Below, piece by piece: positions 1 to 5,106 of a DNA stretch of 8,851 nucleotides. Below the pieces are notes generated by a model. It made no database searches and had not been told where the DNA came from. It was given only the letters and a program-made list of their open reading frames with translations. This stretch comes from an uncultured Acidobacteriota bacterium (lineage in GTDB: Bacteria; Acidobacteriota; Terriglobia; Terriglobales; Acidobacteriaceae), in contig CAILBQ010000418.1 in assembly GCA_903832475.1 (NCBI GenBank), positions 1-8,851 of the forward strand. The letters are read 5' to 3'. A program made the translations under genes and the position numbers. Positions within the stretch are counted from its first letter, which is position 1, and every line of letters starts with the position of its first letter.

Positions 1-1
1 G

Positions 2-538
2 GCAGAGGAGATTACCGAGGCGCGGATGGTGGAGGCGGCTCGGGATGTGAATGTGCTGGACTTCGTCGAGGGTCTGGCGAAGGGATTCGATGAGCCGGTG
101 CTGGAACGCGGTTCTTCCCTGTCGACGGGGCAGAAACAGTTGATCAATTTTGCGCGGGCGCTGGCGTACGATCCGCGGATCTTGATTTTGGATGAGGCGA
201 CGTCGAGCGTGGACACGGAGACGGAGCAGAAAATCCGGCTGGCGCTGGAGAGGATGGTAGAGGGGCGGACTTCGGTGCTGATCGCGCACCGGCTGTCGAC
301 GGTGCAGCGGGCAGATGTGATCCTGGTGATGCACAAAGGCCAGTTGCGGGAGTTTGGCTCGCACCAGGAATTGCTGGGGCAGCGGGGGATTTACTGGAAG
401 CTGTATCAGCTGCAGTACAAGGACCAGGAGCCGGGGGCGGCTTCGGCGCTAGGTGCAGGGCTGGGAGATGCGGAGGCGGCGGTGGTGGCGCCGACTTTGG
501 CTTCCGGGCTGGCTGCGGAGCTGGCGGCGAGGGATTAG
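2..538 (+). CDS. ABC exporter ATP-binding domain, 3' fragment (MdlB/MsbA-like)
   Basis: This is the C-terminal part of an ABC transporter nucleotide-binding domain, and it runs off the left edge of the window. The frame is already open at base 2, before the first ATG at 26, so that ATG is internal. The signature motif LSTGQKQ is at 119-139, Walker B (ILILDEATSS) at about 179-208 with the D-loop SSVD right after it, and the H-loop histidine (LIAHRLST) at 287-289. The Walker A motif and any transmembrane domain lie outside the window. The LSTGQKQLINFARAL variant of the signature is typical of MdlB/MsbA-type exporters that carry membrane and ATPase domains on one chain, so that is the best guess; the substrate cannot be told. 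The last 40 or so residues are an Ala/Gly-rich tail beyond the normal domain end. The stop codon overlaps the stop of the convergent vapC gene. Confidence 0.92.
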   Translation, partial: AEEITEARMVEAARDVNVLDFVEGLAKGFDEPVLERGSSLSTGQKQLINFARALAYDPRILILDEATSSVDTETEQKIRLALERMVEGRTSVLIAHRLSTVQRADVILVMHKGQLREFGSHQELLGQRGIYWKLYQLQYKDQEPGAASALGAGLGDAEAAVVAPTLASGLAAELAARD

Positions 539-939
539 GCCGCGAAAGGGTTTCGGATGGTGACCGTGCCGATGGTTTGGCCGTCCTGCATGTCTTCGGA
601 GTAGAGGGTGGTGCAGCCGGCTTCCGTGGCTGCCGCCAGCAGAAGCGAGTCGTAGATGCGATAGCCGTAGCGTTGGGCGATCTGTAAAGCTGCTTCATGA
701 CTACGAATGGTGATGGGCAAGACCGGTGCACATAGCTGGCGAACATTGGTCAGGGTGGACTGGATGTCCTCCCAGCTTCGAAGGTACTTTCTTCTGGCGA
801 CGTTTACGAATTCGTTCAGAACTTGCGTCGAGATCACTCCGCCCTCAATGAGCACTGCTTCAGCGATGAGAGAGCGAGGATCGTCTTCCGCGATCATGTA
901 CAAAATGACGGAGGTGTCCAGGAAAACATTAGCGGGCAT
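535..939 (-). CDS. vapC: VapC-type PIN-domain ribonuclease toxin
   Basis: This is a 134-residue PIN-domain protein, the usual VapC length. Visible family features are the N-terminal strand VFLDTSVILY with acidic D8, the LNEF motif with E43, YDSLLLAAA with D97, and a late acidic pair YSEDM (E115/D116). Together these can form the Mg2+-binding RNase site. The family cuts tRNA or rRNA when its partner antitoxin is degraded; the exact target cannot be read here. I chose the ATG at 937-939 over an upstream in-frame start at 993. The shorter form starts right at the first PIN strand and overlaps the end of vapB by 11 bases, the usual translational coupling in these operons; the longer form would add 18 residues unlike the family. 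The stop (535-537) overlaps the stop of the convergent ABC gene. Identity is well supported; activity is inferred. Confidence 0.93.
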   Translation of the reverse strand: MPANVFLDTSVILYMIAEDDPRSLIAEAVLIEGGVISTQVLNEFVNVARRKYLRSWEDIQSTLTNVRQLCAPVLPITIRSHEAALQIAQRYGYRIYDSLLLAAATEAGCTTLYSEDMQDGQTIGTVTIRNPFAA

Positions 940-1159
940 TGGCTTCGTCGCGATCGAACTTGAAACCGGGAGGGATCGGGCGGCGAAGTGCACGCAGTCG
1001 CTCGATCGCTCGCTCGCGACTTTTATCCTTAGAAACTTCCAGTTTCCGTTCTCCGGCCACTGAAATTTCGATGGGGTCGCCCTCTTTTAGTTCCAATGCC
1101 TCCACAACGGCAGCAGGTAAGCGTACCGCCAAACTGTTTCCCCATTTTGCGACTTTCAT
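929..1159 (-). CDS. vapB: VapB/AbrB-family antitoxin (SpoVT-AbrB/MazE fold)
   Basis: This is a 76-residue protein. Its first 45 residues match the swapped-hairpin AbrB/MazE DNA-binding fold: MKVAKWGNSLAVRLP, then a short helix (AAVVEAL), then LKEGDPIEISV. The charged C-terminal third (RERAIERLRALRRP... FKFDRDEANAR) is the expected toxin-binding tail that blocks VapC. As the first gene of the operon it overlaps vapC by 11 bases. The start at 1157-1159 is well fixed: AGGAGG lies four bases upstream and the protein begins exactly where the family does. Antitoxins of this class bind the operon promoter with the toxin and repress it, and a palindrome lies at the right place at 1171-1194. Substrate and conditions of activation are unknown. 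Confidence 0.93.
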   Translation of the reverse strand: MKVAKWGNSLAVRLPAAVVEALELKEGDPIEISVAGERKLEVSKDKSRERAIERLRALRRPIPPGFKFDRDEANAR

Positions 1160-1163
1160 ATTT

Positions 1164-1169
1164 CCTCCT
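1164..1169 (-). promoter_or_regulatory. Strong ribosome binding site of vapB
   Basis: On the minus strand the sequence reads AGGAGGAAATATG: a perfect AGGAGG core four bases before the vapB ATG. It fixes the antitoxin start. vapC has no comparable site and probably depends on coupling through the 11-base overlap, which would favour antitoxin over toxin synthesis. Confidence 0.85.
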
Positions 1170-1170
1170 G

Positions 1171-1194
1171 GATATACGTATGAGTAAGTATATC
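1171..1194. promoter_or_regulatory. Palindromic operator of the vapBC operon
   Basis: GATATAC (1171-1177) and GTATATC (1188-1194) are perfect 7-base inverted arms around a 10-base centre. A second, smaller palindrome, ATACGTAT (1174-1181), overlaps the left arm. The element lies immediately upstream of the vapB ribosome binding site and covers the proposed -10 box, as expected for an operator autoregulated by the VapBC complex. It also sits 50 bases upstream of the divergent lpxB start, so it could affect that gene. Its role is inferred from position and symmetry. Confidence 0.6.
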
Positions 1195-1216
1195 TTTTGC
1201 CTCATTGTGGGGTCCA
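1187..1216 (-). promoter_or_regulatory. Candidate sigma-70-like promoter of vapBC
   Basis: On the minus strand TGGACC (1216-1211; four of six matches to TTGACA) is followed after 18 bases by TATACT (1192-1187; five of six matches to TATAAT). Transcription would start near 1180, giving a leader of about 20 bases before vapB. The -10 lies inside the right arm of the palindrome. The -35 is weak, so this is a reasonable but unproven call. Confidence 0.4.
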
Positions 1217-1243
1217 GCTTTCTAGCTGTGTAACGATAAGTCC

Positions 1244-2656
1244 ATGCCTGAGAATGCGCCTGTCATCTATTTGTCGGCTGGGGAAGCCAGTGGGGAGGCT
1301 TACGGGGCGCTGCTGCTGACGGAGTTGAAGAACCGGTTTGCGAGCCAAGGCGCTGCGGCGCGGTTTGTGGGGATGGGTGGGGAGCGGATGGAGGCGCTGG
1401 GGTTGGAGCGCGTCGTCCGGTCGGAAGATGTCGCGGTGATGGGGATTACGGAGGTGATCCGGCATCTGCCGCGGATTTATGGAGAGTTTCGCAAGCTGAA
1501 GGCGGCGGTGAGGCAATACAGGCCCGATGTTGCGGTGTTGATCGATTTTCCAGATATCCATTTGAAGCTGGCGGAGGAGTTCAAGCGGCTGGGGATACCG
1601 GTGATCTTTTTTGTGAGCCCGCAGTTGTGGGCGTGGAAGAAGGGACGCATCCGGAAAGTTCAGAGGTTTGTGGATCGGATGCTGGTGATTTTTCCGTTCG
1701 AGGAGCCGTTTTACCGGGAGCGGGGGGTGGATGCGAAGTATGTGGGGCATCCGCTGGCGGATTTGCCGCAGCCGGTGGTTTCGCGGGAGGAGTTTGCCGC
1801 GGCGAATGGGCTGGATGCGGGGCAGATGTGGATTGGCCTCTTGCCGGGGAGCCGGGCGAAGGAAATCCGGCTCAATCTTCCAGAGATGCTGCGGGCGGCA
1901 CGGTTGATCGCGGAAAGGCACGCCGGGGTGCAGTTTCTTTTGCCGATGGCGGCCACGTTGACCGAGGAGCAGGTGGGGGCGGTCAGGCGGATGGTCGCAG
2001 AGTTTGACCGGGCGGGGGAAGAGGCGGGAGTCGCATTGCGGCCGGCGGAAGAGGCGCAGGGGGTAAAGCCCCATGGTTCTGGTGAAGTAATTGGCACGAC
2101 TGAAGTCGTGCCCTTCCACAAAGCTTTCGGAGCTGAGGCTGTGGCTGAAATCGTGCCGTTTCAAAAGGGTTCCGGAGTTGAGGCTGTGGCTGAAATCGTG
2201 CCCAGCTACGAAACTTCGCGGGGATGCACTGCGCCGGTGAGGTTGGTGCGGGATGCGCGGGCGGCTTTGTTTCATGCGCGGGGGTCAATTGTGGCGAGTG
2301 GGACGGCGACGGTGGAAGCGGCGCTCATGGGGAATCCGTTTGTGGTGGTGTACCGGGTTTCGCCAGTGACGTATGCGATTGCCAAGCGCGTGGTGACGGT
2401 GCCGCATGTGGCCATGGTGAACCTGGTTGCGGAAAGAAGGCTGGTTCCAGAACTGATTCAGGATGACTTTCGGGGGGAGTTGATCGTCCAAGAGCTAGAA
2501 CCGCTGCTGCTGGACGGATTTGCGCGCGCGGAGATGATGGCCGGGCTGGCTGGGGTGGGAGAAAAGCTGCGTGCCGGGCGGGCTGCCGGGGAAACGGCGA
2601 TTGGCGCAGTGGCGTCGGTTGTGCTGGAGATTTTAGGATTGAGCCAGGAGCGGTAA
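1244..2656 (+). CDS. lpxB: Lipid A disaccharide synthase LpxB (with in-frame repeat insertion)
   Basis: LpxB (glycosyltransferase family 19) joins UDP-2,3-diacylglucosamine and lipid X into the lipid A disaccharide at the inner face of the inner membrane. Visible family motifs, in order: LSAGEASGE near residue 10; GGERMEALG at 45-53; VLIDFPDIHLKLA at 98-110; VSPQLWAWKKGRI at 124-136; GHPLAD at 168-173; LLPGSRAKEI at 199-208 (the conserved PGSR donor-site arginine is R204); SGTATVEAAL at 352-361; and VYRVSPVTY near 369. At 470 residues it is clearly longer than the usual 380-400. The excess lies at about residues 272-330, where a translated repeat separates a predicted helix from the strand VRLVRDARAAL. 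The core motifs on both sides are intact and in one frame, so the enzyme may still work. The start is bounded by an in-frame TAG at 1223-1225; no clear Shine-Dalgarno is visible. It diverges from vapB and is followed 91 bases later by the M1-like gene. Confidence 0.95.
   Translation: MPENAPVIYLSAGEASGEAYGALLLTELKNRFASQGAAARFVGMGGERMEALGLERVVRSEDVAVMGITEVIRHLPRIYGEFRKLKAAVRQYRPDVAVLIDFPDIHLKLAEEFKRLGIPVIFFVSPQLWAWKKGRIRKVQRFVDRMLVIFPFEEPFYRERGVDAKYVGHPLADLPQPVVSREEFAAANGLDAGQMWIGLLPGSRAKEIRLNLPEMLRAARLIAERHAGVQFLLPMAATLTEEQVGAVRRMVAEFDRAGEEAGVALRPAEEAQGVKPHGSGEVIGTTEVVPFHKAFGAEAVAEIVPFQKGSGVEAVAEIVPSYETSRGCTAPVRLVRDARAALFHARGSIVASGTATVEAALMGNPFVVVYRVSPVTYAIAKRVVTVPHVAMVNLVAERRLVPELIQDDFRGELIVQELEPLLLDGFARAEMMAGLAGVGEKLRAGRAAGETAIGAVASVVLEILGLSQER
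2059..2223. repeat. REP-like repeat element inserted in the lpxB coding region
   Basis: This stretch is foreign to the lpxB family. It begins with a GGGGTAAAGCCCC block (2060-2072), then a spacer, then the perfect palindrome at 2093-2112, then a 45-base tandem array. The order (GGGG..AAAGCCCC box, short AT-richer spacer, GGCACGACT palindrome, CCCTTCCACAAAGC) resembles a dispersed intergenic repeat I recall from Acidobacteria; that is recognition, not a search result. All of it is open in the lpxB frame. With the edges chosen here it spans 165 bases, a multiple of three, but the exact edges are uncertain by ten or more bases. Confidence 0.7.
2093..2112. repeat. Perfect 9-bp inverted repeat (hairpin) of the inserted element
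   Basis: GGCACGACT and AGTCGTGCC are perfectly complementary arms separated by two bases (GA). This is a strong hairpin inside the lpxB mRNA and the palindromic core of the inserted repeat. No T-run follows, so it is not a terminator. Confidence 0.85.
2099..2233 (+). repeat. 45-bp tandem repeat, about three units, translated as 15-residue repeats
   Basis: Units begin at 2099, 2144 and 2189. The first two match at 36 of 45 bases; the third keeps only the first 14 bases of unit two exactly and then decays. An exact 24-base direct repeat occurs at 2134-2157 and 2179-2202. The 45-base period equals 15 codons, giving units starting TEVVPFHK, AEIVPFQK and AEIVPSYE in LpxB. The array extends the palindromic element at 2093-2112 and looks like partial duplication of it. 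Confidence 0.85.
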
Positions 2657-2747
2657 CGGCGGGCTGCATCCAATCCCACATCTGGCCACGTGCGCGAGAT
2701 ATGGGGCACCCGGGGTTGATTTTTCTGCTTCGAAAGGGATTGGGGAC

Positions 2748-4772
2748 ATGAGGACGAGTTCATTGCAGAATCGAGTATGGCGTTACCCTTCCCTGCTGGC
2801 TGCGGCTGGCGTGCTTGCTTCCGTGTCGCTGGTTTCGCCCTGGGCGGCAGCGGGTCAATCGACGAGTGCTTCCAACCGGCTGGCCATTCAAGGGTATGTG
2901 ATTGACGCGGAGCTGGACCCTGCCGCACATCACCTGTCGGCGAAGGCGGTAGTGACGTTTACCGCGCCGGAAAATGCGGACGTGGTGAGTTTCGGGTTTC
3001 ATCCGGCGCTGAAGCTGACCAAGGTGACCGATGACGGCGGCAAGCTGTTGACGGGCGACCGGTCGGCGGACGGAGCGATTCGCATCACGCCGGTGACGCC
3101 GTTTTTGAAGGGTCAGCCGGTGCACTGGACGTTTCAGTACGAGGGAACGATCACGGGCAATGAGGACGGGCCTGAAGAGGGATTGAAGCTGGCCGCGATC
3201 CAGGAACCGGTGAGTTACCTGCTGTATCCGGGGCGGTGGTTCCCGATGACGGGGTACCTGACGAATCGGTTCACGGCGCAAATGCATATCAAGGTTCCGC
3301 AGGGGATCCGTGTGCTGGCGAGCGGCAGCGAAGGGTCGACGCCGACGACGCTGGCCAACGGGAAGCCGGGAGATCAGTTTAATTTCAACTGGAGCAAGCC
3401 GGGCTTTCCGGGGACGGTGATTGCGGGGCGATTTGTTCAGCCTGTGGCGGCGCATGGCGGGGCGAATCTACATATTTATTTAACGGTCTCGCACCAGGGA
3501 GCGGCATCGGACCTGGCGGAGACGGCGGCCAAGGAGTTCGATTACTTTACCGGGCAGTTTGGTGGGGCGGAGTCTTCGCGGCTGAACGTGGTGGAGTTGC
3601 CGGATGACACGCTGCCGGCGGTGTGGGCTCCGGAGCTGGCGGCGATTTCAGGGTCGCGAACCGGGGACAAGTCGGGGATCCGCCTGTTAGCGAATACGAT
3701 TGCGCACCAGTGGTGGGGTTCAGAAGTGAGCCCAATGACGCTGAACGATGCGTGGATCACCAATGGGATGTCGCGGTATGGCGAATTGATGTACGTGGAA
3801 GAGGAAAACGGCCAGACGGCGATGAAGACGGCGATCCAGGATGTGTCGGCGGGCGCGCTGGCGTATGACACGACACCGCTGTCGAGCGCGGGCAGGCTGA
3901 GCGCGTTCTCGCCGCAGTTCCAGTCGATGACGCTGGAAAAGGGCGCGATGGTTTTTCACATGCTGCGCTGGGAAGTGGGCGACAAGAAGTTTGCGCAGAT
4001 CCTGCAGGGAGCGCTGAGCCAGTACACCGACAAGGGGATTCGATCGAGCGATTTTGAGAAGGTGGCGGAGGCGCAGAGCCAGCAGCAACTCCTTCCTTTC
4101 TTTGCGCAGTGGGTGGATGGGACGGGAGCGCCGGTGTTTGTGAACAAATACGCGGTATACCGGCTGGGAAACAACAAGGGTTTCAGGACCATTGGTGAAG
4201 TGCAGCAGGATCTCGATCTTTTCCGCATGCCGGTCGAATTGAAGGTGGAAACGGACGGCAAGACGGAGACGAAGAAGATTGACGTGGTTGGGTCGGACTC
4301 GCAGTTTGTTGTGGACACGTTTGGACGGCCGCGACATATCTCGATCGATCCGGATAACTGGCTGCTGAAAGCGACTCCGGACTTACAGGTGCGGGTGCAG
4401 ATTCTTAAGGGGCAGCAACTGGTCGCGCAGGGCGACCTGGCGGGTGCTTTGCAGGAATTCCAGAAAGCACTGGAAGCGAATTCGCAAAGTTCGCTGGCCA
4501 ATTACCGGATTGGGGAGGTGCTGTTTTCGCAGCACAACTATCAGGCCAGTGCGAATGCGTACCGGGATTCGCTGCGCGGGGATGGTGATCCGCGGTGGAC
4601 CGAGGTTTGGAGTCACATTCAGTTAGGCAAGATCTTCGATGTGACTGGGCAACGGGACCGCGCAGTGAACGAGTACCGCCAAGCGGTGCAGACAAACGAC
4701 AACACGCAGGGCGCGGTGAATGAAGCGCGATTGTATCTGCAGAAGCCGTATGTGAAGCCGGAGAACGAGTAA
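2748..4772 (+). CDS. Secreted M1-aminopeptidase-like protein with TPR tail, probable pseudoenzyme
   Basis: This is a 674-residue protein. Residues 1-35 form a signal peptide: basic start, hydrophobic LLAAAGVLASVSLV, and an AAA|G cleavage region. Residues 45-235 look like the M1 N-terminal beta domain (with WFPMTGY at 164-170), and about 240-460 like the M1 catalytic fold. The HExxH-X18-E zinc site reads NTIAH-QWWG (316-324), and the third ligand position is N339 (TNG instead of NEG). The catalytic tyrosine of YEKGA is L396 (LEKGA), and no GxMEN motif is visible before the zinc site. Only H320 of the metal ligands remains, so peptidase activity is unlikely. Residues 548-652 form about three TPR motifs, suggesting a binding or scaffold role. 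It lies 91 bases after lpxB on the same strand, with a terminator 29 bases downstream. The ATG at 2748 is supported by the signal peptide; the Shine-Dalgarno is only G-rich. Fold assignment is confident, inactivity is inferred, and no function is known. Confidence 0.88.
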   Translation: MRTSSLQNRVWRYPSLLAAAGVLASVSLVSPWAAAGQSTSASNRLAIQGYVIDAELDPAAHHLSAKAVVTFTAPENADVVSFGFHPALKLTKVTDDGGKLLTGDRSADGAIRITPVTPFLKGQPVHWTFQYEGTITGNEDGPEEGLKLAAIQEPVSYLLYPGRWFPMTGYLTNRFTAQMHIKVPQGIRVLASGSEGSTPTTLANGKPGDQFNFNWSKPGFPGTVIAGRFVQPVAAHGGANLHIYLTVSHQGAASDLAETAAKEFDYFTGQFGGAESSRLNVVELPDDTLPAVWAPELAAISGSRTGDKSGIRLLANTIAHQWWGSEVSPMTLNDAWITNGMSRYGELMYVEEENGQTAMKTAIQDVSAGALAYDTTPLSSAGRLSAFSPQFQSMTLEKGAMVFHMLRWEVGDKKFAQILQGALSQYTDKGIRSSDFEKVAEAQSQQQLLPFFAQWVDGTGAPVFVNKYAVYRLGNNKGFRTIGEVQQDLDLFRMPVELKVETDGKTETKKIDVVGSDSQFVVDTFGRPRHISIDPDNWLLKATPDLQVRVQILKGQQLVAQGDLAGALQEFQKALEANSQSSLANYRIGEVLFSQHNYQASANAYRDSLRGDGDPRWTEVWSHIQLGKIFDVTGQRDRAVNEYRQAVQTNDNTQGAVNEARLYLQKPYVKPENE

Positions 4773-4801
4773 CGCTCCAATACAGCCCGGTCATTCGCGC
4801 T

Positions 4802-4834
4802 AAGGGGGTTGCGGAGGTATCCGCGACCCCTTTT
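4802..4834 (+). terminator. Rho-independent terminator after the M1-like gene
   Basis: A 14-base-pair stem (4802-4815 with 4820-4833), including two G-U pairs, closes a GGTA tetraloop and ends in TTTT. It starts 29 bases after the stop codon. It should end transcription of the M1-like gene (and of lpxB if they are co-transcribed) and insulate the S53 gene downstream. Confidence 0.85.
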
Positions 4835-5106
4835 GTGCGAGGGCGGGACGCTGGCGGAGGCGGGTTCAGGCGTTGTTCACGGTCCTTTCATGGCTTGCTC
4901 ACGAGGCCTTAACCCAAAGACTTCTAGCGGCTTGGCGACGCGCAATGTCATTGCTACACGGCCTGCCGTGTGGGAAGATGGGTTCACCCCCGAGGACAGA
5001 TTGGATTTCTTTGGTGCTTCGGCGTTCCTGTGTTTTGGGAATGGCTGCGCGGCCGGTTGTGGCTCGAAGACGGTGAGTGCGATCCGTTGTCAGAGAGAGA
5101 GCTTGC
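4835..5106. other. Intergenic region upstream of the S53 peptidase gene
   Basis: No convincing gene lies here. One open plus-strand frame (4809-5150) begins inside the terminator and overlaps the S53 start; it shows no recognisable domain. The region contains a perfect inverted repeat at 4956-4971. It must hold the S53 promoter, because a terminator precedes it, but I find no -35/-10 pair that I would defend (TTGGAT at 5001-5006 has no good partner). A purine-rich GAGAGAG at 5095-5101 probably serves as the ribosome binding site for the GTG at 5107. Confidence 0.6.
4956..4971. repeat. Perfect 7-bp inverted repeat in the intergenic region
   Basis: ACACGGC and GCCGTGT are exact complements around a CT spacer. 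There is no T-run on either side, so it is not an obvious terminator. The short spacer and strong arms resemble the palindrome in lpxB in form but not in sequence. It could be a REP-type element, an operator for the S53 gene, or chance. Confidence 0.5.

Noticed and set aside
940..993. Longer vapC start at 993
   Set aside because: It would overlap vapB by 65 bases and add 18 residues not seen in PIN toxins. The ATG at 937-939 begins at the first PIN strand.
707..1187. Plus-strand open frames opposite vapBC
   Set aside because: They are complements of two well-supported genes, with no domains or ribosome sites.
2099..2233. Possible CRISPR array
   Set aside because: Three tandem units of 45 bp without unique spacers, translated in frame and centred on a palindromic repeat; not repeat-spacer architecture.
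1202..2275. Long minus-strand open frame (357 codons) opposite lpxB
   Set aside because: Arg/Pro/His-rich composition typical of antisense shadow in GC-rich DNA. It covers the lpxB core motifs and the repeat; no domain is seen.
3547..4501. Minus-strand open frames opposite the M1-like gene
   Set aside because: Arg- or Ser/Pro-rich antisense shadows of a clear coding gene; no domain or start signal.
2748..4772. Calling the M1-like gene an active aminopeptidase
   Set aside because: HExxH, the third zinc-ligand Glu, the catalytic Tyr and GxMEN are all substituted or missing.
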